A stretch of 64,000 nucleotides of DNA from Paenibacillus koleovorans NBRC 103111 (GCF_004000845.1 NZ_BIMA01000018.1:1-64000), one strand, 5' to 3'. Shown: positions 41,912 to 51,330, counted from the first letter of the stretch. Numbers and translations: made by a program. Notes: generated by a model not told the origin, from the sequence alone.

Positions 41912-42784
41912 ATGAACCATTCCATGATCAATTCCCTTGTCACCATGAAGGGACTACAGCAGAAGCTCGACGTTATCGCCAACAACATGGCGAATATCAA
42001 TACAACCGGTTTCAAGCGAGCCGAAGTGACGTTTCACGACGTGCTGACGACTACGATGCAGCAGCCGGCGGAGTTCCAACAGAGCGGCCGGATGTCGCCG
42101 ATGGGGCTGACCCAGGGCTGGGGTGCCAAGATCAGCTCGATCCAGACGCAGATGTCGCAAGGCTCGCTGAAGGAGACCAATCTCCCGACGGATATCGCGA
42201 TCGAGGGCAACGCCTTATTCGAGATCGCCATCCAGGGAGTCGACGAGAACGGCTTGTCGGTCGCGACGCCGGCTTGGACGCGGGATGGCACGTTCTCATT
42301 GAACGCGCGGCCTGAGGATCCCGATAACGTCTACCTGATGACGAAACAAGGGTTTGCAGTGCTTGATGTGAACGATCAGCCGATCCGCATCCCGAACTAT
42401 CACAAGCTCAAGGTGACCGAGAACGGCACGGTGCTCGCCACGAGCGAGCAGGATCCAAGTGAACCGGCCTTGGAGGTCGGCCAGCTGAAGCTGGTGCAGA
42501 TCGTACGGCCTCAGGTGCTTCAGCAGCTAGGGGACAACTTGTACACGATGCCGGCGGATATTGACCCCGCCCTGGGCGAAATCGTGCGTGTCGTAGCAGC
42601 GGATCCGAACAATCCGAAGGCGGAACAACTGGCGGTAAGACAAGGGTTCGTCGAGCAATCGAACGTCACCCTGGCGGATGAAATGACGGAGCTGATGTTG
42701 ACGCAGCGGGCGTTCCAGTTGAACGCCAAAGCGCTCGCTTCGGCCGACAATCTGATGGGGCTGACGAACCAGCTTCGGAGCTAG
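41912..42784 (+). CDS. flhP: Flagellar hook-basal body protein FlhP
   Basis: Paralogue of FlhO, 290 residues. The N-terminus is LDVIANNMANINTTGFKRAE and the C-terminus has VTLADEMTELMLTQRAFQLN. It starts 28 bases after flhO in the same direction; the site is AGGGGG. In B. subtilis it is needed for the distal rod that carries the hook. Confidence 0.9.
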   Translation: MNHSMINSLVTMKGLQQKLDVIANNMANINTTGFKRAEVTFHDVLTTTMQQPAEFQQSGRMSPMGLTQGWGAKISSIQTQMSQGSLKETNLPTDIAIEGNALFEIAIQGVDENGLSVATPAWTRDGTFSLNARPEDPDNVYLMTKQGFAVLDVNDQPIRIPNYHKLKVTENGTVLATSEQDPSEPALEVGQLKLVQIVRPQVLQQLGDNLYTMPADIDPALGEIVRVVAADPNNPKAEQLAVRQGFVEQSNVTLADEMTELMLTQRAFQLNAKALASADNLMGLTNQLRS

Positions 42785-42797
42785 GTTTATTCCTCTC

Positions 42798-43106
42798 ATG
42801 GATCAGAAGAAGGACGAGCTGCGACCGAAAGCTCCGCCAGGCAGCGTTAAGCCAGGTCTAAAGCCGACGACGAGCAGTCCGTCTCCCGCCAAGGGGGACA
42901 AGCCGGCGAAAACGCGCAAGCCCATACCGCCATGGGCTCGCATTAGCTTCTATATTCTTCGTCTCTTGCTGGTGCCCGTCTTGTGCGTGGCCGCTTTGAT
43001 CGTTGGGGTCGTAGTCGGGTATTCGTATATCGGAGGCCGTGAATCGTCCGACGTCTGGCAGCTTGAGACGTGGAAGCATTTGTTTAACCTGGTATTCGGT
43101 AATTAA
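42798..43106 (+). CDS. EpuA-like small membrane protein (PF11772 type)
   Basis: The protein has 102 residues: a Lys/Pro/Ser-rich cytoplasmic N-terminus (~1-45), one membrane helix (~50-75) and a short tail with YSYIGG...W..L..WKHLFNLVFG. The shape and C-terminal pattern match the short proteins often labelled 'RNA polymerase subunit beta, EpuA family', although no polymerase domain exists in them. Function unknown. It lies 13 bases after flhP with only a weak ribosome binding site. Confidence 0.6.
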   Translation: MDQKKDELRPKAPPGSVKPGLKPTTSSPSPAKGDKPAKTRKPIPPWARISFYILRLLLVPVLCVAALIVGVVVGYSYIGGRESSDVWQLETWKHLFNLVFGN

Positions 43107-43120
43107 GAGGCATGGAACGG

Positions 43121-43150
43121 CTCCCCGCTGCGGCGGGGAGTTTTATTTTT
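43121..43150 (+). terminator. Terminator of the mbl-flhO-flhP block
   Basis: CTCCCCGC, loop TGCG, GCGGGGAG (43121-43140), followed by TTTTATTTTT. Confidence 0.85.
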
Positions 43151-43206
43151 GCACCAACAACGGTATAATGAATGGATGATAGTTCGTTCGAGGGCGAGGG
43201 GTGCGA

Positions 43207-43737
43207 TTGAATCTTCCAAACTTGCTTACGTTATGTCGATTTGCCTTAATCCCAGTCTACATTGTGTTCTATAGCCTCGGGCATATCAAGACTGCTTTCG
43301 CGATTGTCGTGCTGGCAGGCGCAACCGATGTGCTGGACGGCTATTTGGCGCGCAAACGGGGACAGATCACGCCGATCGGCATCATGCTCGATCCGCTGGC
43401 GGACAAGTGCATGATGGTGACGGTAGTCGTTTCTCTGCTGGTGACGGGGCGCATTCCTTGGGAGGCGGCCGTAGCGATGCTGTTCCGAGACGCGGGGATG
43501 ATTATTGGATCGGCGTTTTTCCATTTTCGAGGGAAACGAACGGTGCCGGCCAACACGATGGGGAAAGTGGCGACGGTGCTGTATTATTTGGCGTTCCTGT
43601 TCGTCTTTTTCGACCAATCGCTTGGTATTGCCATCTTGTGGTCTGCGATCGGGCTCTCGTTTCTCGCCTCGTTCGTCTATATTTTCTTGTTCAAGTCGAT
43701 CAATCAAGAGACGCAATCGCATGACAATCAAGGGTAG
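43207..43737 (+). CDS. CDP-alcohol phosphatidyltransferase, PgsA-like
   Basis: A membrane enzyme expected to make phosphatidylglycerol phosphate from CDP-diacylglycerol and glycerol 3-phosphate. The CDP-alcohol signature is complete: DVLDGYLARKRGQ...G...D...D (residues ~33-60). Four to six membrane helices; 176 residues. TTG 43207 (MNLPNLLTLCR) fits the family start and the spacing from GAGGG; GTG 43201 is the alternative. Bacilli usually carry pgsA elsewhere, so this may be a paralogue. Confidence 0.8.
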   Translation: MNLPNLLTLCRFALIPVYIVFYSLGHIKTAFAIVVLAGATDVLDGYLARKRGQITPIGIMLDPLADKCMMVTVVVSLLVTGRIPWEAAVAMLFRDAGMIIGSAFFHFRGKRTVPANTMGKVATVLYYLAFLFVFFDQSLGIAILWSAIGLSFLASFVYIFLFKSINQETQSHDNQG

Positions 43738-43759
43738 CCCGGATCCACACCGGATCCAC

Positions 43760-43806
43760 AAAAAAAAGAGCATGGCGAAGGACCTCGTTGCCTTGGCGCC
43801 ATGCTC
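43760..43806 (-). terminator. Intrinsic terminator oriented to the minus strand
   Basis: GAGCATGGC (43768-43776) pairs with GCCATGCTC (43798-43806), with an inner AAGG/CCTT. The eight-base A run at 43760-43767 is a T run only when read on the minus strand; on the plus strand the hairpin is followed by CCCTTATG. No minus-strand gene lies to the right. Two copies of GGATCCACA (43741-43749, 43752-43760) flank it. Confidence 0.6.
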
Positions 43807-43939
43807 CCTTATGTGAACCCTTTCGCCTGCAGACGAGAAGGGACAATCCTTATTCTAAGTACATAGAAGGTTTCTTATTCGCGAGCGGGGCCTATGAACA
43901 GGCCTTCTTGCTTGAACTTAATGGAGGGAGCAGTTGACG

Positions 43940-44371
43940 ATGTTGGATATCAATCAAATTCAGGAGATCATTCCGCACCGCTACCCGTTTTTGTTGGTAG
44001 ATCGAATTTTAGAGGTGGAGGAGGGCGTCCGCGCGATAGGGATCAAGAACGTCTCGATGAATGAGCCGCATTTTGCCGGCCATTTCCCGGAACATCCGGT
44101 TATGCCCGGCGTTCTGATCGTAGAGGCGCTCGCGCAAGTAGGCGCGGTAGCGATTCTCAAGATGGAGGCGAACCGCGGGAAGCTGGCGTTTTTCGCGGGC
44201 ATCGATGAGTTCCGTTTTCGCGGACAAGTCGTGCCTGGGGATACACTGACGCTGGAAGTGACCATCACTCGGCTGAAGGGAACGATCGGCAAAGGCAGTG
44301 CGGTAGCCAAGGTAGGCGACAAGGTGGTTGCCGAAGGCGGCTTGATGTTTGCCTTGTCGGACCGTTCGTAA
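43940..44371 (+). CDS. fabZ: 3-hydroxyacyl-ACP dehydratase FabZ
   Basis: Dehydrates 3-hydroxyacyl-ACP in fatty-acid elongation. The hot-dog fold protein has 143 residues. [12 protein letters not shown], catalytic His48 in [11 protein letters not shown] and Glu62 in LIVEALAQ are present. ATG 43940 gives the family start ([16 protein letters not shown]); TTG 43934 is a less likely alternative. Site GGAGGG. Confidence 0.95.
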   Translation: MLDINQIQEIIPHRYPFLLVDRILEVEEGVRAIGIKNVSMNEPHFAGHFPEHPVMPGVLIVEALAQVGAVAILKMEANRGKLAFFAGIDEFRFRGQVVPGDTLTLEVTITRLKGTIGKGSAVAKVGDKVVAEGGLMFALSDRS

Positions 44372-44403
44372 GAACAATCGGAACCAGAGAGGAGCCCATT
44401 CGG

Positions 44404-46110
44404 ATGAGCGAAGCGCAGGCACGGTATCAAGCGTGGTTGAACGATGAAGCGGTAGATGCCGCGACGAAACAGGAGTTGCAATTGCTCGAGGGCTCGGAGC
44501 GAGAGATCGAGGATCGGTTTTATCGCGACTTGGAGTTCGGCACCGGCGGGTTGCGAGGCGTGATTGGCGCAGGAACGAACCGCATGAATCGGTATACGGT
44601 GGCAAAAGCTACTCAGGGACTGGCCCGATTCGTCCTGGAGCAGCCTCTGGCGGCAGGCGAGTCGCTGCATTCGGTGGCGATCGCCTATGATTCTCGGAAT
44701 CAGTCGCCAGAGTTCTCGCTGGAAGCCGCCTTGGTGTTGGCCGGCAATGGGATCCGCGCCTATTTGTTTGACGCGCTGCGCACGACGCCGGAGCTGTCCT
44801 TTGCCGTGAGGCATCTGCGCGCGACAGCCGGTATTGTCGTGACCGCGAGCCATAACCCGCCGGAGTACAACGGGTACAAGGTGTATGGCGCCGACGGCGG
44901 CCAGCTTGTACCGGCTAGTGCGGAGCGAGTGCTTGCGCATGTGCAGGCCGTGGCGGGGAATGCCGACGTTCTCCGGTTGACCGCGGAGGAAGCCGTCGCG
45001 CAAGGGCTGCTGGTGACGGTGGGAGCGGCAGTCGATGAGGCGTACATCGATGCCGTTACATCCGTCAGCTTGAACGCCGATGTCGTGCGTGCGGTCAGCG
45101 ACGAGTTCAGCATCGTGTATACCCCGCTCCACGGGGCGGGCAACTTGTCCGTGCGGGCGGCGCTTGCTCGCATCGGGTTCCGGCACGTGCATGTCGTGCC
45201 GGAGCAGGAGCTGCCCGATGCGGGCTTCTCTACGGTGCGTTCGCCGAATCCGGAGGAGCGCGAGGCGTTCACGCTGGCGATCGAGCTGGCTAAGCAGGAG
45301 CATGCCGATCTGATTATCGGCACGGATCCGGACTGCGATCGGGTCGGCGCCGTAGTGAAGAATAGCGCCGGCGAGTATGTCGTGCTCACCGGCAATCAAT
45401 CGGGTGCGCTTCTGACGCATTATTTACTGAGCAGCTTGAAGGCCAAGGGACAGCTCCCGCCGAATGGCGTCGTTATCAAGACGATTGTCACTAGCGAGAT
45501 GGGGGCGGTCATCGCTCAAGCTTACGGGGTTTCGACATTAAATACACTTACCGGTTTCAAATATATCGGCGCCAAGATGACCGAGTTCGAGCAAACTGGT
45601 GAGAAGCGGTTTCTGTTCGGCTACGAAGAGAGCTACGGCTATTTGGCCGGCACTTATGCGCGGGATAAGGATGCGGTCCTCGCTTCGATGTTGTTGTGCG
45701 AGGCTGCCGCCTACTACAAGAGTCAGGGGCAAACGTTGTACGAGGTACTAGAGGAGCTCTATCGGACTTACGGTACGTTCCTCGAGGCATTGGAATCCCG
45801 CACGATGAAAGGGATTGACGGCGTTGCCGCGATCCGCGGCATTATGGCGGATTGGCGGAACCACCCGCCTGAGATGGTGGGCGGCGTGCCGGTAGCGGCC
45901 GTCCAAGACTACTCGCTAGGCATCGACGACTTGCCGCAAGAGAATGTGCTCAAGTTTACGCTGGCCGATGATTCGTGGTTCTGTCTGCGTCCGTCCGGCA
46001 CCGAACCGAAGATTAAAGTCTATTTCTCCGTCTGCGGCGGCACCCCGGACCAAGCGTCTGAGCAGCTGAACCGCTTAAGGACCGCCGTTATGGAACGGGT
46101 CGACGGATAG
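44404..46110 (+). CDS. Alpha-D-phosphohexomutase (phosphoglucomutase/phosphomannomutase, PgcA-like)
   Basis: It interconverts hexose 1- and 6-phosphates. The protein has 568 residues in four domains. The phosphoserine loop VVTASHNPPEYNGYK has Ser149. The metal loop is DPDCDR (308-313), the sugar loop GYEESYGY lies near 405, and the phosphate site RPSGTEPKIK is near 535. Length and motifs resemble B. subtilis PgcA, which supplies glucose 1-phosphate for wall polymers and glycolipid. ATG 44404 follows GAGAGGAG. Confidence 0.9.
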   Translation: MSEAQARYQAWLNDEAVDAATKQELQLLEGSEREIEDRFYRDLEFGTGGLRGVIGAGTNRMNRYTVAKATQGLARFVLEQPLAAGESLHSVAIAYDSRNQSPEFSLEAALVLAGNGIRAYLFDALRTTPELSFAVRHLRATAGIVVTASHNPPEYNGYKVYGADGGQLVPASAERVLAHVQAVAGNADVLRLTAEEAVAQGLLVTVGAAVDEAYIDAVTSVSLNADVVRAVSDEFSIVYTPLHGAGNLSVRAALARIGFRHVHVVPEQELPDAGFSTVRSPNPEEREAFTLAIELAKQEHADLIIGTDPDCDRVGAVVKNSAGEYVVLTGNQSGALLTHYLLSSLKAKGQLPPNGVVIKTIVTSEMGAVIAQAYGVSTLNTLTGFKYIGAKMTEFEQTGEKRFLFGYEESYGYLAGTYARDKDAVLASMLLCEAAAYYKSQGQTLYEVLEELYRTYGTFLEALESRTMKGIDGVAAIRGIMADWRNHPPEMVGGVPVAAVQDYSLGIDDLPQENVLKFTLADDSWFCLRPSGTEPKIKVYFSVCGGTPDQASEQLNRLRTAVMERVDG

Positions 46111-46129
46111 AACGTTAGGAGTGATCCCT

Positions 46130-48151
46130 TTGTTGGAACGGTATTTGCAGTGGAATCGCCAAGTTAGCAAATGGTTGTGGCTGGTCGTCATTGTAGGTTT
46201 GGTGGCCTCCCTTCCCCTGGGCATCAAGCGGATTCAGACGGAACGGTCGACTAAAAATGTGGAGCTTGTTTTCGACTATCGCGATTTGCTGGAGGCGTCC
46301 CAGTATAAACCGAATCCGGCGGATTACTTGAACCAGCAGCTGACGCGCCTGAAGAACGTCGGCGTCGGCACGATGAGCGTGTACGAGGCTTCGCTCGAAG
46401 AGTTGAAATACAGCCGCAGCATTCAAGTGTTTACCCAAAACGAATATTCGGCGATGACCGGCAAGCCGATTGTCCCGAACGAGAACTTCACTTATTTGCT
46501 TTTCACTAGCAATGCCGCTAGAGAGAAGCTGCAACCGCTGATCGAGAATGTGTACCGCAAGCGGCTGAACGTCGAAGTGCGGTCCTGGAGCTACAACAAT
46601 CAGAACGGGTTGATCATCACCCTCCCCTATGAAGAGGCGAATACGAAGCCGCTCCCGCCGGATCCGATCACGCTGGACAAGCTTCATAACCAGCTGGGCT
46701 TCCAGATCCTGGCCCGGTTGTCGAACCGGCTGCAGCCTTTCTCGGCGGAGGAGTTCGAATCTACCCTTAAGACGCTTAGCGATTACGGCGTGAAACGAAT
46801 CGTGTTCGACGGCGTTGCGGTTACGGGCTACGATGAGGAGCCGGAGGACTCGCATGTCAAGGAAGTGGCTCATTTGATGGTTAAGTACGGGATGGGCACT
46901 GGGGCGATCGAACGTCTGAAGGCGCCGCAGAGGGGCTTCACCGTGCAGTTCGTGGACCGTTTGCAAGGCAATGCGGTTCGTGTGTTTCCGCTCTTCGATA
47001 CGGAAGTGAATTTGAAGCCCGACGTGATTGCGGACAAGCTGGTCTTGGCCGTGAAGGACCGGGATATCCGATTGCTGTTCATTAACACCAAGTCGGCCAA
47101 GGACACCGAGAAGGGGTTCATGAACGACTACATGGACAATATCATCGAGAGCTTGGAAGGGCCGAAGGGCGCGGTGGAGCGGATCGAAGGGTTCGGCTAT
47201 AAGCTTGGCGAAGCGCATGCTTTCGTGGAGTACGGCAAAGCGATCGCTTGGCTGAAAGTATTCGTCCTGATCGGCGCGGTGGCGCTCATCGCGATTACGG
47301 TGGGGTATTTCTTCCCGTTGCTCGTTACCTTGCTCTTTGCGGTCGGCGTGGTCGGCGTGCTGGGGCTGTATGGTTTGTCTGCGTCAATCGCTCTTCAAGC
47401 GGCGGCGTTCGGGGCGGCCGTCTGCGCGCCGACTTGGGCTACCTTGCACGCTATCCGCAGTATTCAGGCGAAGGCGGCGACTAATCCGCGCATTGGGACG
47501 GCTATTGTAGTTTTCCTGCGCACCACCGTGATGACTTTTGTCGGTATTGCTTACGTGGTTGCGCTGCTTAGCGGGTTGTCCTACTATTTGGTACTGGAGC
47601 AGTTCCGCGGCGTTGCGCTGCTGCATTTGCTGCCGATTGTGTTCGTAGGCTTGTACGTGCTGTTGTTCAACGGGGAGACGGGCATTCGCGGGGTTGTGAA
47701 GCGGGCTCGCACGTTGTTGGCTATGAAGATCAGTATTTTGTGGATTGTGTTGGCCGGCGTCGTGTTGGGCGGATTGTGGTACTATCTCTCCCGGACCGGC
47801 AACGAGGGACAAGCTTCGAATGTAGAGAAAATGTTCAGGGCGCTGCTGGAAGAGAAGATGGGCGTTCGTCCAAGGACAAAAGAATTCTTGTTCGCGCATC
47901 CCCTTTTCATTGTAGGCGCATACTTGTTAATGAGGTATCGCTTCGCCGCATTTGCTTTCATAGGGGCGGTCATGGGACAGCTCTCGCTCGTCGATACGTT
48001 TGCGCATCTGCATACGCCGATTTACATTTCGGCGCTGCGGGTCATGTATGGCGTCATCGTCGGGATTGTCGTCGGACTGGCGGCCATCGGCATCTGGAAT
48101 TTGCTGGCTAGGAGTTGGAAGCGATGGTCCCCAAGTCTGTTAAAAGAATAG
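46130..48151 (+). CDS. DUF5693 family multi-pass membrane protein
   Basis: About 673 residues. One N-terminal helix (~17-35) is followed by a large extracytoplasmic domain (~40-365) with PLFDTEVNL- and EGFGYKLGEAHAF-like segments, then about eight membrane helices (~375-670). This layout is that of DUF5693 proteins, which in Paenibacillaceae are usually encoded directly before csaB. The role is unknown; coupling to csaB (28-base overlap) suggests export or modification of the SCWP. The frame opens at GTG 46121 inside the Shine-Dalgarno TTAGGAG, so TTG 46130 is preferred. Confidence 0.75.
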   Translation: MLERYLQWNRQVSKWLWLVVIVGLVASLPLGIKRIQTERSTKNVELVFDYRDLLEASQYKPNPADYLNQQLTRLKNVGVGTMSVYEASLEELKYSRSIQVFTQNEYSAMTGKPIVPNENFTYLLFTSNAAREKLQPLIENVYRKRLNVEVRSWSYNNQNGLIITLPYEEANTKPLPPDPITLDKLHNQLGFQILARLSNRLQPFSAEEFESTLKTLSDYGVKRIVFDGVAVTGYDEEPEDSHVKEVAHLMVKYGMGTGAIERLKAPQRGFTVQFVDRLQGNAVRVFPLFDTEVNLKPDVIADKLVLAVKDRDIRLLFINTKSAKDTEKGFMNDYMDNIIESLEGPKGAVERIEGFGYKLGEAHAFVEYGKAIAWLKVFVLIGAVALIAITVGYFFPLLVTLLFAVGVVGVLGLYGLSASIALQAAAFGAAVCAPTWATLHAIRSIQAKAATNPRIGTAIVVFLRTTVMTFVGIAYVVALLSGLSYYLVLEQFRGVALLHLLPIVFVGLYVLLFNGETGIRGVVKRARTLLAMKISILWIVLAGVVLGGLWYYLSRTGNEGQASNVEKMFRALLEEKMGVRPRTKEFLFAHPLFIVGAYLLMRYRFAAFAFIGAVMGQLSLVDTFAHLHTPIYISALRVMYGVIVGIVVGLAAIGIWNLLARSWKRWSPSLLKE

Positions 48152-49242
48152 CGATTTCCGGATATTATGGGTTTAATAACAGCGGGGATGAGGCGGTGCT
48201 GCAGTCGATTTTGCTCGCGCTGCAGGCTGAGGGAGCAGCGCAAGGCGTACAGGTCGAGCCGGTCGTGCTGTCGGCCGATCCGAACGGCACCGCCAAGATG
48301 TACGGTGTCGAGGCTGTCCCTCGGATGAAGCTGGGCGAGATGGCAGCTGCTCTGCGACGTTGCGACGGTCTGATCAGCGGTGGCGGCAGCTTGCTGCAGG
48401 ATGCTACGGGAGCTTTAACCATTCCGTACTACCTGGGCATTCTCCGGATCGCTCAATGGCTGGGCAAGCCGACCTTCATTTACTCCCAGGGGATTGGGCC
48501 GGTGTACCGACGCATTTACGACCCTTTTATACGAATGGTATTTAAAAAGTGCCGCTATATTTCCGTACGAGACCAAGAATCGGCTGATCTGCTCGTCCGG
48601 ATGGGGGTGCCGAGCGGCCGCATCGACGTAGTACCGGATCCCGTGATGGGGTTGCCGCGAAAGTTGGATGCTGGTGCTGCTGCAGCTGGTAGTCGGGATT
48701 TGCCGGTTGTCGGCGTCTCGGTTCGGTTCTGGAACAAAGAGCGGGCCGAGCTCGATGCCCTGGCTGCCGCGATAGTGGAAGCCGCTCGGGATCGGGATGC
48801 GGTCTATCGCTTTCTCCCCTTCCATCTGCCTTCCGATGAAGAGGCTTCTCGCCATGTGATCCATCGTATCGGGCAGGCAGCCAGGACGGAGCTCGCGAGC
48901 GGAATCACGCATCCGCAGGACATGCTGGCGGAAGTCGGCGCTTGCGACGCGTTGATAGGGATGCGGCTGCATTCGCTCATTTATGCGGCTTCGCAGTCGG
49001 TGCCCTTGATGGGCATATCCTATGACCCTAAAATCAATCAGTTTCTGCAGCGTCTGGACATGCAAGCTTCAGCTTCCACCGCACCGGATAAGATCGATTT
49101 TTCTGCGGAACAAGTCAAGGTCGACCTGCTCGGGTTGTTGGAGGGAGCGTCTGCCTGGCGCAGCGCCAAGCAAGATCGGATCCAGCGGTTGAAACAAGAG
49201 GCGAACCGTCCGGCGCAACAAATTCTCGCCGCATTACGTTAA
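48124..49242 (+). CDS. csaB: Polysaccharide pyruvyl transferase CsaB
   Basis: It adds a pyruvyl ketal to the secondary cell-wall polysaccharide; this group is the ligand of SLH domains. The protein has 372 residues. The N-terminal ISGYYGFNNSGDEAVLQSIL, the GGGSLLQDATG motif and IGMRLHSLIYAAS are characteristic. ATG 48124 follows AGGAG; it overlaps the DUF5693 gene by 28 bases. The next gene is tagA. Confidence 0.93.
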   Translation: MVPKSVKRIAISGYYGFNNSGDEAVLQSILLALQAEGAAQGVQVEPVVLSADPNGTAKMYGVEAVPRMKLGEMAAALRRCDGLISGGGSLLQDATGALTIPYYLGILRIAQWLGKPTFIYSQGIGPVYRRIYDPFIRMVFKKCRYISVRDQESADLLVRMGVPSGRIDVVPDPVMGLPRKLDAGAAAAGSRDLPVVGVSVRFWNKERAELDALAAAIVEAARDRDAVYRFLPFHLPSDEEASRHVIHRIGQAARTELASGITHPQDMLAEVGACDALIGMRLHSLIYAASQSVPLMGISYDPKINQFLQRLDMQASASTAPDKIDFSAEQVKVDLLGLLEGASAWRSAKQDRIQRLKQEANRPAQQILAALR

Positions 49243-49258
49243 TGAAGGATGAAATGGC

Positions 49259-50005
49259 ATGAATAAGTTTTCTACTGTCCATCTATTCGGCGTTCCTTTC
49301 TCACAGATGAATATGGCGGATACTGTCCGTTATTTGACGGAAGCCATGGAGAGCGGCACCCCCCATCAAGTGATCACAGCCAACCCGATCATGGTCATGA
49401 CGGCTGTGAACGATCCCGGCTACAAGGCGATGATGAAACGAGCTGAGCTGATCGTGCCGGATGGCACCGGCGTCGTCTGGGCGGCCTCTTATGTAGGCAA
49501 TCCGGTTGCGGAGCGTGTCCCGGGTATCGAGTTGATTCAGAACCTGTTCCGGCTTGGCGAAGAGAGAGGGTGGAGGGTCTACTTTCTCGGGGCCGCCCCG
49601 GATGTCATTGAAGCGGCTGCTGCGAACATAGCCAAACAATTCCCCGAGCTTCAGATTGTAGGGGTTCGCGACGGTTACTTCGGAGCCGCACAAGATGCCG
49701 AGGTTATCGAGGATATTCGCAGCAAAGCACCGCATCTCTTACTAGTCGGCCGATCCGTGGATGGACAAGAGCCGTGGATCGATCGCTATAAGCAAGAGCT
49801 GCAAGTTCCCGTTGTAATCGGGGTCGGTGGGAGCTTCGACGTGTTCTCCGGCAAAACGAAACGAGCGCCGGTATTGTTCCAAAAACTTCGCTTAGAATGG
49901 TTCTACCGGCTGCTCCGCGAGCCGAAACGTTACAAAAGAATGCTTGCGTTGCCGCAATTCGCAGTGAAAGTGATTCGCGAAAAAGAAAACGTCCAGAAAG
50001 TTTGA
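49259..50005 (+). CDS. tagA: WecG/TagA family ManNAc transferase
   Basis: It transfers ManNAc from UDP-ManNAc to undecaprenyl-PP-GlcNAc. The protein has 248 residues. VTANPIMVMTAVNDPGY, the catalytic-region PDGTGVVWAA and GVGGSFDVFSGKTKRAP are family motifs. It is 17 bases after csaB in the same unit. With mnaA (donor) and tagO (acceptor) it completes the linkage disaccharide route. Confidence 0.92.
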   Translation: MNKFSTVHLFGVPFSQMNMADTVRYLTEAMESGTPHQVITANPIMVMTAVNDPGYKAMMKRAELIVPDGTGVVWAASYVGNPVAERVPGIELIQNLFRLGEERGWRVYFLGAAPDVIEAAAANIAKQFPELQIVGVRDGYFGAAQDAEVIEDIRSKAPHLLLVGRSVDGQEPWIDRYKQELQVPVVIGVGGSFDVFSGKTKRAPVLFQKLRLEWFYRLLREPKRYKRMLALPQFAVKVIREKENVQKV

Positions 50006-50092
50006 ATGGTTGGCTGAAAAACGCCTGAAAAACCGCTTTTTTACCCTATTTTAGCTGTGGTGTTTCCGGTCGCAAGGGAGTATAATGTGTCC

Positions 50093-50117
50093 GTTGGCCT
50101 ATCAGCCAGCTTTTTTT
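50093..50117 (+). terminator. Probable terminator after tagA
   Basis: A short stem, GTTGGC (50093-50098) with GCCAGC (50105-50110), followed by seven T. A TATAAT at 50081-50086 just before it lacks a -35 partner, so its use as a promoter is unclear. Confidence 0.5.
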
Positions 50118-50181
50118 CGGACCACTAGCGATTTTTGACCCAAACACGGTTATAGAGAATAGAGGGGGTGTAGGAAGACAA

Positions 50182-51264
50182 ATGGAGTTTCTTTACGCAA
50201 TCGGTTTTGCCGCAGCTTGCTTGCTCGCACTGTGCATGACCCCGCTCGTGAAACGATTTGCCTTCTTCGTCGGCGCTGTAGATAAACCCAATCAACGCAA
50301 AGTACATACGCGGATTATGCCGCGTCTCGGCGGGTTGGCCATCTTCATCGCGTTTGTGGGAGCTTTCTTCGTGATTGCCCCTACGATTGACGATTATAAT
50401 GTAAAAGTAGCTTCGGCTCTCCTGATCGGCGGTGCCATCATCGTGCTGATCGGAGCCTTGGACGATAGATTCGACCTGTCGCCCCGTGTGAAGCTGGCGG
50501 CTGAGCTTGTGGCGGCATTGGTCATTGTGTTTTATGGCGACATCCAGATCGAACTGGTCAACTTGCCTTTCGGCGATTCGTTCCAAACGAGCTGGCTGAG
50601 TATTCCGCTTACGGTCTTGTGGATTATCGGGGTTACGAATGCAGTGAACTTGATCGACGGACTTGACGGGTTGGCGGGCGGCGTATCCGCGATTGCTACG
50701 GGGACGATTCTCGTGATGGCGATCCTTATGGGGAATCCTACAGTTATCGTGCTGAGCGTTCTGCTGCTTGGCAGCATCATCGGGTTCCTGTACTATAACT
50801 TCCATCCGGCGAAAATTTTTATGGGCGATTCCGGTGCGTTGTTCCTAGGGTTCAGCCTGGCTACGTTGTCTGTGTTGGGCTTTAAGCAAGCGACCGTGGT
50901 ATCGTTCATCGTTCCGATATTGATCCTGGGCGTTCCGTTGTCCGACACATTCTTCGCTATCGTGCGCCGACGGGTAAACAAGCTGCCGATTTCGGTCGCA
51001 GACAAGAATCATCTGCACCACTGCTTGCTACAATTCGGTTTCAGCCATCGCAAGACGGTGTTGATCATTTATGCGATTTCGCTTTTTTTCGGTTGCTGCG
51101 CCATCCTGCTTTCACAGACGACCATGTGGGTAACGATTTTACTGATTGCTTTGCTGCTGCTGGTGCTGCAAGTGGGAGCGGAAGCGATCGGGATCGTGAG
51201 CAAGAGCAAGAAGCCGGTCATTCATCTGCTCATGCGCGTTCGCTCGAAGAGCACGTCGAAGTAA
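50182..51264 (+). CDS. tagO: Undecaprenyl-phosphate GlcNAc-1-phosphate transferase (TagO/WecA family)
   Basis: It starts wall-polymer synthesis by placing GlcNAc-1-P on undecaprenyl phosphate. The membrane protein has 360 residues and about ten helices. GALDDRFDL and NLIDGLDGLAGG (Asp-rich catalytic loops), MGDSGALFLGF and the DKNHLHHCLL His motif are all present. ATG 50182 follows GAGGGGGTG. Confidence 0.95.
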   Translation: MEFLYAIGFAAACLLALCMTPLVKRFAFFVGAVDKPNQRKVHTRIMPRLGGLAIFIAFVGAFFVIAPTIDDYNVKVASALLIGGAIIVLIGALDDRFDLSPRVKLAAELVAALVIVFYGDIQIELVNLPFGDSFQTSWLSIPLTVLWIIGVTNAVNLIDGLDGLAGGVSAIATGTILVMAILMGNPTVIVLSVLLLGSIIGFLYYNFHPAKIFMGDSGALFLGFSLATLSVLGFKQATVVSFIVPILILGVPLSDTFFAIVRRRVNKLPISVADKNHLHHCLLQFGFSHRKTVLIIYAISLFFGCCAILLSQTTMWVTILLIALLLLVLQVGAEAIGIVSKSKKPVIHLLMRVRSKSTSK

Positions 51265-51299
51265 CGATTTGTATCAGCTTTCTCATCACGAACGGTTTG

Positions 51300-51330
51300 G
51301 AGTCAGTCCCTATAAGGATTGGCTCTTTTT
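51300..51330 (+). terminator. Terminator after tagO
   Basis: GAGTCAGTCC (51300-51309) pairs with GGATTGGCTC (51316-51325) through G-T pairs, then TTTTT. Confidence 0.7.

Noticed and set aside
43981-45420. 479-codon minus-strand frame across fabZ and the phosphohexomutase gene
   Set aside because: Shadow frame; it spans two intact sense genes and their intergenic region. It also lies to the right of the orphan terminator, but no start signals support it.
50081-50086. TATAAT as tagO promoter
   Set aside because: No -35 partner at 16-18 bases, and the expected start would fall on the terminator hairpin; unsupported.
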